DNA of 64,000 nucleotides from Ruegeria sp. YS9 (GTDB lineage Bacteria; Pseudomonadota; Alphaproteobacteria; Rhodobacterales; Rhodobacteraceae): positions 1,149,001 to 1,213,000 of the forward strand of contig NZ_CP102409.1 of NCBI RefSeq assembly GCF_024628725.1. Reading direction: 5' to 3'. This document shows, piece by piece, positions 42,690 to 50,528 of the stretch (the stretch's first letter is position 1; every line of letters begins with the position of its first letter). The position numbers and the translations under genes are program-made. Under the pieces are notes generated by a model, which made no database searches, had not been told where the DNA came from, and worked only from the letters and a program-made list of their open reading frames with translations.

Positions 42690-42952
42690 TGGCTCCTCCC
42701 CGAAAGGCTCTCACGTGCCTTTCCACGTCCACTATGGTACACAAACTGGCTTTGTGCCAAGCCTATGCTCTACGACTTTGGTCGTAGTCCAAGGTAGCAA
42801 CTGCGTGAGCAGGCCCCGTGAATGCTTGTGTTTCCTGGCATTTATTGCCGAAATTCAACCCTGTGCAGGAAATGCGGCAAGGGGTTGAAGTTGCTTTCCC
42901 GGGGGTACAGCCTAGTGTGCATGGAACCGGGACGGTTTCCCGAGGAGCGGAT
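42690..42952. promoter_or_regulatory. divergent control region of the fdh cluster with three inverted repeats
   Basis: This 263-base gap separates the leftward DUF3305-fdh operon from the rightward ferredoxin gene. It contains TGGC-TTTGT-GCCA (42747-42759), CTACGAC-TTTG-GTCGTAG (42770-42787, a perfect 7-bp inverted repeat) and GGCA-TTTAT-TGCC (42837-42849). Their clustering suggests operator or attenuator sites. I could match none to a known consensus. Confidence 0.5.
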
Positions 42953-44905
42953 ATGGCCACGAAACTTCTGCTATGTGATTGCGCCGGTACTCAGGTGCTG
43001 GACCCGGACGTGATTGAGAGCGCTTGCAGTATCAGGTGTTCCAGAGTGCATACCGCGCTTTGTACATCCGAACTGGAAACAGCCGCCAAGCTGATGCAGG
43101 AAGGCGAAACAGTCATTGCCTGCCTGCAAGAGCAGGAAGTTTTTCGGTCACTGGCCGAAGATCTGAATATCGACGCGCCCGGGATTGTCGATCTGCGCGA
43201 TCGGGCCGGGTGGTCCGACCAAGGTGCGGATGCGACCCCCAAGATGGCCGCATTGGCGGCCGAGGCCGTTCTGGCGCAACCGGTAACACCCAGTGTGGAT
43301 GTCTTCAGTGAAGGCACTTGTTTCATCATCGGGCCCGGTGCGGTGGCCTTTGATCTGGCTGAGCGTCTGGCGGATTCGTTGGCAGTGACCGTTATGACGA
43401 CTGATCTGTCGGAACCTCTGTCGCGGGACTATGACGTGGTGCGGGGGCGGTTGCGTTCGGTTTCCGGTGCGCTCGGTGGGTTTTCGCTGCGTCTGGACGC
43501 GCTTCAGCAGGTCGTGCCCGGTGGGCGCGGCGCGTTTGCATGGACCGATCCAAAGGACGGCGCGCATTCCGCATGCGACATTGTCATTGACCTGGCAGGA
43601 GAAACGCCTTTCGTACAGGCCCCGGCCAAGCGCGAAGGCTATCTGCGGGCTGATCCCAGGGATGCGGTTGCGGTGGAAAGGCTGGCTTTTGAAGCCGCGC
43701 AATTGGTGGGAACATTCGAAAAGCCACTTTATGTGCGGGTGGAAGAAACCCTGTGTGCCCATTCCCGGGCCGGGCAGGTGGGCTGTTCCAACTGTCTGGA
43801 TATCTGCCCAACCGGAGCGATTTCCCCGGCGGGCGAGTATGTTGCCGTCGATCCGATGGTATGTGCAGGCTGTGGTGCATGCGCCGCGCTGTGCCCTTCG
43901 ACGGCCATAACCTATGAAGACCCACCTGTTTCGGCGCTGTTGTCGCGGATGCATATTCTGGCTCGCACCTATCGACGGGCCGGCGGCACCGCGCCTCGGC
44001 TGCTTGTCCATGACGCCCACGGGGCCGAGATGATTAGGTTGGCCGCGCGTTTCGGGCGTGGATTGCCTTCGGACGTCATCCCTTTGGAACTGAACGTGAT
44101 ATCCGGCTTTGGCCATGCCGAGATGCTGGCGGCTCTGGCGCATGGGTTTGCACGGGTGGATGTTCTTTTGGCACCGTCGACCGAACGCGAAGCGCTGAAC
44201 CGGGAACTTGAATTGGCACATGCCATTGCAGGCCCAGAGGGCACCGGCCTGATTGATGAGGCTGACCCCGATGCGATGTCCGATCTGCTGTACGGGCAAG
44301 CGGTGCCCCGGCCTTTGTCCGATCCGGTTCTGCCTATGGGCAATCGCCGGCAAATTGCACGGCTGGCAGCGCAGGCGCTGAACCCGCAGGCCGACGCGCC
44401 TTTGCCATTGCCCGAGAATGCGCCTTACGGGGCGGTTGCAGTGAATACCGACAGCTGCACCCTGTGCCTCAGCTGCGTGTCGCTATGCCCATCCGGTGCC
44501 TTGATCGACAACCCGGACAAGCCGCAACTGAACTTCCAGCAAGACGCCTGTCTGCAATGCGGGATGTGCAAGACCATTTGCCCCGAGGATGCGATCACGC
44601 TTGTTCCACAACTTGATCTCAGCGACGCGGCCCTGTCACAGCAGGTTCTGAACGAAGAAGAACCTTTTGCCTGCGTGGAATGCGGGGCGCTGTTCGGCGT
44701 GAAGTCCACGGTCGAGCGGATCATGGAGAAGCTGTCGGGCACGCACCCGATGTTCGCGACTTCGGATCAGGCGCGGATGATCCAGATGTGTGACGATTGC
44801 CGGGTGAACGTGCAGTTCCAACACCAAGACAATCCGTTCCAGTCAAAACCCAGGCCTCGGGTCGTCACGACCGAGGATTACTATTCGGACAGAAAGGATC
44901 ACTGA
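42953..44905 (+). CDS. multi-cluster 4Fe-4S protein of the formate dehydrogenase cluster
   Basis: A 650-residue cytoplasmic iron-sulfur protein. The first ~60 residues are cysteine-rich (LCDCAGTQ...ACSIRCSRVHTALC). A ferredoxin domain at about 267-325 has an unusual first ligand set (CAHSRAGQVGCSNCLDICP) and a normal second (CAGCGACAALCP). A second ferredoxin domain lies at about 500-550 (CTLCLSCVSLCP and CLQCGMCKTICP). A CxxC pair at about 572 and another near 612 may bind zinc or a further cluster. The GAGGAG site sets the ATG at 42953. It is divergent from DUF3305 and ends overlapping the TupA-like cytochrome. Electron supply or cluster transfer to FDH is inferred. Confidence 0.82.
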   Translation: MATKLLLCDCAGTQVLDPDVIESACSIRCSRVHTALCTSELETAAKLMQEGETVIACLQEQEVFRSLAEDLNIDAPGIVDLRDRAGWSDQGADATPKMAALAAEAVLAQPVTPSVDVFSEGTCFIIGPGAVAFDLAERLADSLAVTVMTTDLSEPLSRDYDVVRGRLRSVSGALGGFSLRLDALQQVVPGGRGAFAWTDPKDGAHSACDIVIDLAGETPFVQAPAKREGYLRADPRDAVAVERLAFEAAQLVGTFEKPLYVRVEETLCAHSRAGQVGCSNCLDICPTGAISPAGEYVAVDPMVCAGCGACAALCPSTAITYEDPPVSALLSRMHILARTYRRAGGTAPRLLVHDAHGAEMIRLAARFGRGLPSDVIPLELNVISGFGHAEMLAALAHGFARVDVLLAPSTEREALNRELELAHAIAGPEGTGLIDEADPDAMSDLLYGQAVPRPLSDPVLPMGNRRQIARLAAQALNPQADAPLPLPENAPYGAVAVNTDSCTLCLSCVSLCPSGALIDNPDKPQLNFQQDACLQCGMCKTICPEDAITLVPQLDLSDAALSQQVLNEEEPFACVECGALFGVKSTVERIMEKLSGTHPMFATSDQARMIQMCDDCRVNVQFQHQDNPFQSKPRPRVVTTEDYYSDRKDH

Positions 44906-45627
44906 AGCTTAAGGGGGGCGCCCAAATCTGCGGCGTCGATGCGCGATACGAACGCAAGGATCGCGTCAAGATCATCCAATGTCATCTCAACCGGGTGAAT
45001 TGGGGAAGGGCGTTCGGGATCAAAAGGGGGCGTCAGCCCGTCGATCTGCGTGAATGCAGGGTGGGGGTTCAGGGCGAAAAACGCCTCGAACCGCCGCGAC
45101 CAGTCAGGCATTGCGCGCAGAACGGCGAAAGAGGGCGTCGACCCCAGGCCATTCATACGGTTCCTTGGCCCGATGACATGACAGCGCCCGCAATGGGTCA
45201 TCGACAATTCTTCGCCGAGTTGGGTGTCGCCTTCGACGATGTCACCGGATTCAACCACGGCAATATCAAAATTGGCAGAGTAGGGTTCTCCGTCTGCCGG
45301 AGCAAAGCTTTCCACCGTGCGCTTGCCGATGTCCGACTTCAGCCATTCCAGAAAACGGGCCTGGCGGTCACTGTCTTCGATACGCAGGTGATAGATCACC
45401 TCGCCGCGGGCAAAGACCGGATCACCGGGCGGAGCGGTTTCCAGCACCATAACCCCGGCGTCGTCTGCAATAACACGGATCCCGGTCTTGAGAGAGAAGC
45501 GAGGAAGGATATGTTGCAACAGGCCAGAGTCTTTAACCTCGGCCGGGGCCGCAAGGCCAATCGCCTCTTGTGGCCAAGAGGGGGTGGCAGAGAGCGTCAG
45601 GCTCAGGCACAAGAGGACAAAGCGCAT
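44899..45627 (-). CDS. cytochrome c protein with a shortened TupA-like binding domain
   Basis: A 242-residue secreted protein. After a signal peptide (about 19 residues) residues 25-55 (SGLLQHILPRFSLKTGIRV) closely match the start of mature TupA in this same window (SGLLDYILPWFEAESGVDV). Residues 90-113 (RFLEWLKSDIGKRTVESF) match its end (RFIDWLTGPDGQEAIASF). The roughly 150 residues between them in TupA are reduced to about 35. A monohaem cytochrome c domain follows with CGRCH at 146-150 and a candidate axial Met215. The gene is convergent with the ferredoxin gene (7-base overlap). A redox-linked periplasmic role in FDH function is inferred. Confidence 0.8.
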   Translation of the reverse strand: MRFVLLCLSLTLSATPSWPQEAIGLAAPAEVKDSGLLQHILPRFSLKTGIRVIADDAGVMVLETAPPGDPVFARGEVIYHLRIEDSDRQARFLEWLKSDIGKRTVESFAPADGEPYSANFDIAVVESGDIVEGDTQLGEELSMTHCGRCHVIGPRNRMNGLGSTPSFAVLRAMPDWSRRFEAFFALNPHPAFTQIDGLTPPFDPERPSPIHPVEMTLDDLDAILAFVSRIDAADLGAPLKLQ

Positions 45628-45749
45628 GGCTCAACGTAACTTCGCGGGGCGGGATGCGTCAAATGAACAGACAAAGACGGAGACACGTGCAATGAGCGGC
45701 GAGTCGATATGCGCGCCCCTGTCAGCAGGGCACATCAAGGGGAACAAGC

Positions 45750-46811
45750 ATGAGTGTTCGTGACGCGGTTCTGGCGAACCTGAAAAAGATCACCGACCCG
45801 GTATCCGGGCAGGACATCGTAAGCGCGGGCATCGTGCGCGCCCTGAATGTAGATGGCGACACGGTACGCTTCGTGCTTGAGATCGACCCGAAGCACGCGG
45901 AAAAGATGGAACCCGTCCGCGCCACGGCTGAAAAGGCCGCTCAGATGGTGGAGGGCGTTGCAAATGTTTCGGCCTTGATGACCGCGCATTCCGACAAGGC
46001 TCCGCCGGAACTGAAACCGAAACCCAAGCCATCGCAAACCGGGCCGCAGGCGGTGCCGGGTGTGGATCGGATCATTGCCGTTGCGTCCGGCAAGGGTGGG
46101 GTAGGCAAATCAACCGTTTCGGCCAACCTTGCCTGCGCATTGGCCGCAGAAGGTTGGCGTGTGGGTCTGCTGGACGCCGATGTCTACGGGCCGTCGCAGC
46201 CCCGGATGCTGGGTGTCTCGGGCCGCCCGGCCAGCCCTGACGGCAAGACGATCCTGCCGCTGCGCAACCACGGCGTCACCATGATGTCGATGGGCTTGAT
46301 GACCAATGAAGGTCAGGCGGTTGTCTGGCGCGGGCCGATGCTGATGGGTGCGCTGCAACAAATGATGAGCCAGGTGCAATGGGGCGCGTTGGATGTTCTG
46401 ATCGTCGATCTGCCACCCGGTACAGGCGACGTGCAACTGACGCTGAGCCAGAAGTTCCAGGTGGACGGAGCCATTGTCGTCTCGACGCCGCAAGACGTGG
46501 CCCTGATCGATGCCCGCAAGGGGATCGACATGTTCAATCAGCTCAAGACACCCATCATCGGGATGATCGAAAACATGTCCACGCATATCTGTTCGAACTG
46601 CGGGCATGAAGAACACGTTTTCGGTCATGGAGGTGTCAAGTCCGAGGCAGAGGCGCTGGGCGTGCCGCTGCTGGGCGAAATCCCCTTGCATCTGGACATC
46701 CGGGTCGCCGCTGACGGAGGCGCGCCCATCGTGGTCAGCAAACCTGACAGCCCGCAGGCCGAGGCATTCCGCAAGATCGCCCGCGACATGATTGCCAAAG
46801 GCAACGCATGA
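45750..46811 (+). CDS. apbC: Mrp/ApbC-family P-loop ATPase, Fe-S cluster carrier
   Basis: A 353-residue protein. Residues 4-75 form the DUF59/MIP18-type domain, and a Pro/Lys linker leads to the deviant Walker A GKGGVGKSTVSANLACAL (about 114-131). The Mrp motif CSNCG (about 280-284) is the cluster-bridging CxxC. Other family marks are LDADVYGPSQPRMLG and DLPPGTGDVQLTL. Mrp/ApbC proteins deliver 4Fe-4S clusters to apo-enzymes. It starts the chain apbC, lipoate-ligase-like, DUF6505, each overlapping by four bases, so in this setting it probably serves FDH maturation, although it might be the housekeeping copy. Confidence 0.9.
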   Translation: MSVRDAVLANLKKITDPVSGQDIVSAGIVRALNVDGDTVRFVLEIDPKHAEKMEPVRATAEKAAQMVEGVANVSALMTAHSDKAPPELKPKPKPSQTGPQAVPGVDRIIAVASGKGGVGKSTVSANLACALAAEGWRVGLLDADVYGPSQPRMLGVSGRPASPDGKTILPLRNHGVTMMSMGLMTNEGQAVVWRGPMLMGALQQMMSQVQWGALDVLIVDLPPGTGDVQLTLSQKFQVDGAIVVSTPQDVALIDARKGIDMFNQLKTPIIGMIENMSTHICSNCGHEEHVFGHGGVKSEAEALGVPLLGEIPLHLDIRVAADGGAPIVVSKPDSPQAEAFRKIARDMIAKGNA

Positions 46812-47506
46812 GCCAGCCGGTTTTCCCACCCTTGCTGACGGGCCACCCGGTTCAGGGTGGGGAAGACCCGTTCGAGCGCGCGCTGGCAATGGCTGCGCTG
46901 GGCTGTGATGCGGGGACGGTGGTTTACAATATTCAGGCGGATTTCCTGCGGGTGGCAATTGTTTTTGCCCCCGAGGTGCCGTTGCAGGATGCGGTGGTGA
47001 TGTTGCCACTCTGCGCTGTGGGATTCCAGAACGCGCTGGGCGCCTTGGCCCCACCAGAACTTGCGGTGCATCTGGGTTGGGATGGTCTGATTTGCGTGAA
47101 CGGGGCGCGTTGCGGCCGGTTCCGGACGGCGGCGTCGGCATCAATGCCTCAGGAAGAGCCGGACTGGCTGGTCGTCGGTTGGGAACTGACGCTGTTGCAA
47201 ACCAGTGATGCGCCGGGTGAAACCCCAGATATCACCGCGCTGTACGATGAAGGCTGTGCCGAGGTTTCTGCAACGCAGCTGGTGGAAAGTTGGTCACGGC
47301 ATATGTTGACCTGGCTCAACCGTTGGCAGGAGGATGGCAACGCATCCTTGCACGCCGAATGGATGGGCCTGCTGCGCGGCGTGGGCGAACCGCTGATCGA
47401 TGGTGGCGTATTCCTTGGAACGGATGAACGTTTCGGGATGCTGATCCGCGACGGGGTCGATACGCATCTGCGCCCCCTGACCGACTTGTTGGAGAACCGA
47501 GAATGA
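46808..47506 (+). CDS. biotin/lipoate-ligase-like protein (DUF4444 type)
   Basis: A 232-residue protein with the alpha-beta fold of biotin/lipoate protein ligases: an N-terminal half with FERALAMAALGCDAGTVVYN, and the core VHLGWDGLICVNGARCGRFRTAA where a ligase would have its lysine loop. Here that loop lacks the usual GR(K)G-Lys signature, so ligase activity is doubtful. The C-terminal part has VSATQLVESWSRHMLTWLNRW, the DUF4444-like segment. It overlaps apbC (ATGA) and DUF6505 (ATGA). It may be a repurposed scaffold binding a cofactor in the FDH pathway. Confidence 0.75.
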   Translation: MSQPVFPPLLTGHPVQGGEDPFERALAMAALGCDAGTVVYNIQADFLRVAIVFAPEVPLQDAVVMLPLCAVGFQNALGALAPPELAVHLGWDGLICVNGARCGRFRTAASASMPQEEPDWLVVGWELTLLQTSDAPGETPDITALYDEGCAEVSATQLVESWSRHMLTWLNRWQEDGNASLHAEWMGLLRGVGEPLIDGGVFLGTDERFGMLIRDGVDTHLRPLTDLLENRE

Positions 47507-47982
47507 AACTGGCCCGAGCGATCCATTTCGACGAAAGCGACATGAACGTGTTTCATTCCCCGGCGCGCACCGGTGAGTGGTGCGTTTCGGGCGGGTTCGA
47601 GTTTTCGAACTGGGGTCAGGGTGATCTTGAAGGCAAGGCGCGACAGGCCTTTGCGAACGGTTGGCTGGGATTGGAAACCTTTGGCCGGGTAACTTTTGTG
47701 GCCGTGACGCAGATCGAAGCCGCAGAGAAAAAACAGATCACGCGTGATCTGGCCGAACATTTTGTGCAGTTCTATGGCGCACCTTCGGTCGAGGCCGCAT
47801 TGGGCGTTGCGCTAGCTGAAATCGACCACATGTCAGAGTTGTGCGAAGACCATACGGCCAACACGCTGTTGACCGTCGCAAGGGAATTGACCGACACAGG
47901 CGTGCACGAAGCTTTTCGGGTCATCACTCCACAGGACGCGGAGCTGGAGGCGCTCGCGGTTCACGGTTCGCTGGACGATTAG
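47503..47982 (+). CDS. DUF6505-type protein, last gene of the apbC operon
   Basis: A 159-residue protein I recognise only as a Rhodobacteraceae conserved family (DUF6505-like). It opens KLARAIHFDESDMNVFHSPA and has GEWCVSGGFEFSNW, then a helical C-terminal half with acidic residues (ALAEIDHMSELCEDHTANTLLTVAREL). No signal or membrane helix. It is translationally coupled to the lipoate-ligase-like gene and its stop overlaps that of the convergent flavin reductase gene. Function unknown; co-occurrence with FDH maturation genes is the only clue. Confidence 0.75.
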   Translation: MKLARAIHFDESDMNVFHSPARTGEWCVSGGFEFSNWGQGDLEGKARQAFANGWLGLETFGRVTFVAVTQIEAAEKKQITRDLAEHFVQFYGAPSVEAALGVALAEIDHMSELCEDHTANTLLTVARELTDTGVHEAFRVITPQDAELEALAVHGSLDD

Positions 47983-48479
47983 ATCAGGTCGACAAAACCG
48001 CCGAACTGCCCGCGTTTGAAGATCAGCCCTTTGCCGGTGCGATACATGACCTGTTCCACCTGACCCACGATGATCAGATGATCACCGGCGTCATGACGGG
48101 CATGCAGACGGCAATCGAACCGGGCCAGACACTGGGCTAGATGCGGGCGCCCGGCCTCATCCTCGGTCCAGTCCGCATGTGAGAAATCCGCCCCATCGCG
48201 TGCAAACCGCAACGCCTGTTCCTGCTGATCCTGCGCCATGACGTGGATCGAATAGAGATCACAGGTACTGAACGTATCGAATCGGAATGATTCCTTGGCC
48301 AGACACCACAGGACCAGTGGCGGCTCCAATGAGACCGAGGCAAATGAATTCACCGTAATGGCACGCGGACCGTTGTCGGATTGCGCGGTAATTACCGTGA
48401 CGCCGGTGCCAAAGCATCCCAGCGCTTCCCGAAAGGCGGGGCTTTGATCCGGGGTCGGTGTAAAGGTCTTTTCGGTCAT
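47979..48479 (-). CDS. flavin reductase-like FMN-binding protein
   Basis: A 166-residue split-barrel flavoprotein of the flavin reductase / DIM6-NTAB family: FREALGCFGTGVTVITAQSDNGPRAITVNSFASVSLEPPLVLWCLAKES holds the FMN-binding strands, and the C-terminus has DHLIIVGQVEQVMYRTGKGLIFKRGQFGGF. It reduces FMN or FAD with NAD(P)H, usually for a two-component monooxygenase. No oxygenase gene is adjacent. The ATG at 48479 matches the family start. Its stop overlaps DUF6505 tail to tail. Confidence 0.88.
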   Translation of the reverse strand: MTEKTFTPTPDQSPAFREALGCFGTGVTVITAQSDNGPRAITVNSFASVSLEPPLVLWCLAKESFRFDTFSTCDLYSIHVMAQDQQEQALRFARDGADFSHADWTEDEAGRPHLAQCLARFDCRLHARHDAGDHLIIVGQVEQVMYRTGKGLIFKRGQFGGFVDLI

Positions 48480-48567
48480 TGCGCGCTTAATCCTTGGCCG
48501 CGCATCAGGTGCCATGCGCCGCCCGGATTGTCCATGAAAAGCTGACTGCAGGGTGCAATTTATGCCG

Positions 48568-49980
48568 TCAGTTCAGATCTTCCAGCAAACGACCATGTTT
48601 GCGGGTTTCCATGATCACCTCTCCAAAAGTCGTCAGGCCACGGGCTTTCAGGATCGGCAGCATCTTGACCAATGCCTCGGCCGTGGCAACCGCATCGCCA
48701 AGTGCGGTATGGCGCAACGTTTCGGGGATCGTGATTTCCAGCCTTTCACACAAGGCATCCAGTGTGTGCGTGTCGCTTGCCCCGAACAGCACCGCAGACA
48801 GCAAGACCGTGTCGAGTATCGGATGATCCCATTCAACACCCATCCGATCGGCTTGGCGGCGCAGGAACGCCATATCGAACGGGGCGTTATGCGCCACGAT
48901 CACCGCGTCACGCGAAAACTGATGGAATACGCGCCCGGCTTCGGCAATATCGGGCGCGCCCTGAACCATGCGATCGCTGATCTTGTGTACCTTGGTCGAG
49001 GCAGGTGGAATGGGAATGCCGGGATCAACCAGCATGTCCAGATGCTCACCCTGAACGATTTTGCCGTTCAGGACGCGTACTGCGCCGATCTGCACGATCT
49101 CATCCTTGTGTGGCAGCAAACCGGTTGTTTCCGTGTCGAAGACCACGAAGCACAGATCCGACAGGGGGCGGTTCTCGAACGCATCATCCCCCGGCGTATT
49201 GAGAAGTTCGAAATCATAGACCAGCGGGCGGGCATCATCTGGTGACATTTGCGCTGCGCTGTCTTCGAAGACCAGCATATACCCGGGTGCATCCCCCAAA
49301 GGTTTCATCCGGGCGGAATATGTCTGCCGCCCATCCACGCTGGACAGGGTGCAATAGACGTCCTTTCCGGTTTTGCACATCTTGGCATAAGCGTCTGTCA
49401 GGCCGGTGGCTTCGAGATATTCGAAAAGAGAGGCGTTCAGACGAGGATGCGCGATCTGGGCGAGAACCTCGGCGGCCTGCCCATCGTACAGAACGATCTG
49501 GTGCTTCGGACTGGCCAGCAGCATGGCCACGGGGATCTCGGTCAACAGGGCGGTCAGGCGTTGTTTTTCTGCGGCCAGATGCGCGGTTTCGGCGGCCACG
49601 GCCTCGGCTGTGCGCATGGCGTTCGAGGCGAGTTGTTCCGCCAATCCCGCCGCAGCCGGGGCAAGATCGCCCAGATAACGCGCGGCCTGCATGTCCAGGT
49701 CGGTGCTTACACCGGCATGAGCACGGGCACGCAGCTGGGCGGAAAGCCGTTCGATCGGTTTGGCGACGTTGTCGTCAAATAGCAGCCAAACACCTGCAAC
49801 CAGTGCCAGCAATCCAAATCCGATCAGGATTTCAGCAAAGACGAAATCATTCAAAAGATCAGGATTTCCCGCGCGGGAATAGGTGATCCAGAGAGCGGTG
49901 GCACTTATCGCAACCCCTCCAAAAGCCAGGAGGCAGAAGAACAGAAAAATCCTGAGCCTCAAACTCAATCCGGTCAGCAT
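48568..49980 (-). CDS. membrane-tethered DnaQ-type 3'-5' exonuclease with sensor-like N-terminus
   Basis: A 470-residue protein. Two membrane helices (LRIFLFFCLLAFGGVAISATALWI and VFAEILIGFGLLALVAGVWLLF) are followed by a HAMP-like helix, a coiled coil and a PAS-like region (LTEIPVAMLLASPKHQIVLYDGQAAEVL). The C-terminal exonuclease domain has ExoI FDTETTGLLPHKDEI (about 280), ExoII HNAPFDMAFL and ExoIII HTALGDAVATAEAL. This fusion of sensor modules and a DEDDh exonuclease is known next to actP/DUF294 genes in proteobacteria, role unclear. It starts two bases after the small membrane protein gene, so they share a transcript. Confidence 0.85.
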   Translation of the reverse strand: MLTGLSLRLRIFLFFCLLAFGGVAISATALWITYSRAGNPDLLNDFVFAEILIGFGLLALVAGVWLLFDDNVAKPIERLSAQLRARAHAGVSTDLDMQAARYLGDLAPAAAGLAEQLASNAMRTAEAVAAETAHLAAEKQRLTALLTEIPVAMLLASPKHQIVLYDGQAAEVLAQIAHPRLNASLFEYLEATGLTDAYAKMCKTGKDVYCTLSSVDGRQTYSARMKPLGDAPGYMLVFEDSAAQMSPDDARPLVYDFELLNTPGDDAFENRPLSDLCFVVFDTETTGLLPHKDEIVQIGAVRVLNGKIVQGEHLDMLVDPGIPIPPASTKVHKISDRMVQGAPDIAEAGRVFHQFSRDAVIVAHNAPFDMAFLRRQADRMGVEWDHPILDTVLLSAVLFGASDTHTLDALCERLEITIPETLRHTALGDAVATAEALVKMLPILKARGLTTFGEVIMETRKHGRLLEDLN

Positions 49981-49982
49981 GA

Positions 49983-50501
49983 TCACACCCCGCAAGTGGC
50001 TGCGATGACGGGGTCATTGGCTCCGGCTGCAATCCAGTCAGCGTTCACCAGACGCCCGTCCTCGGCAAATTCGGCACCATCCGCCAGGTTGGCGCGGCGG
50101 TTTTCTGCACAGTTCACGGCCACCGGCAGTTTCGAAACCGGAGCCCAGCGGCCAAAGAAGTAAAGATCGACAAGCCGTTGTTCCGGAACGTTTTCATTTG
50201 TCCGCACAGATACGGTGTCGATTGCCGCAAAGCGATCAACGAACGGCACCGCGTAGGTCCAGGGACGATAAAATGCGCGGCTTTCGACCTTTTGCACGAT
50301 TGTCATCTCTTCGGGCAGTTGGTCGCGCGTGCGGTCATACCAGGAATATTCGCTGGTGATGGTCATTCCGATCATACCGAGGCCAGCCGCAACCGAAGTG
50401 GTCCATTTCGGCAAACGTCCTCCGGTCAGCTTGTTCAACAGAAGAACGATGCCTGCAAATGCGATCCCCGCAAAAACCGTGCCGATCAGTTCCAGAAACA
50501 T
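49983..50501 (-). CDS. small membrane protein of the acetate cluster (unknown)
   Basis: A 172-residue protein with two N-terminal membrane helices (LELIGTVFAGIAFAGIVLLLN and SVAAGLGMIGMTITSEYSW) and a C-terminal domain probably outside the cytoplasm (about 60-172), with PWTYAVPFVDRFAAIDTVSVR and two cysteines (NCAENRR, ATCGV). I do not recognise a characterised family. It is cotranscribed with the exonuclease gene and follows the DUF294 gene by 27 bases on the same strand. Link to acetate uptake is by position only. Confidence 0.7.
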   Translation of the reverse strand: MFLELIGTVFAGIAFAGIVLLLNKLTGGRLPKWTTSVAAGLGMIGMTITSEYSWYDRTRDQLPEEMTIVQKVESRAFYRPWTYAVPFVDRFAAIDTVSVRTNENVPEQRLVDLYFFGRWAPVSKLPVAVNCAENRRANLADGAEFAEDGRLVNADWIAAGANDPVIAATCGV

Positions 50502-50528
50502 GTGGTCTCTCCGTTCCTCAGACGCATG

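Noticed and set aside
44899-45627. TupA-like cytochrome as a frameshifted tupA pseudogene
   Set aside because: The frame is open from signal peptide to haem domain with no stop and good codon use, so it is a designed fusion or remodelled gene rather than a remnant.
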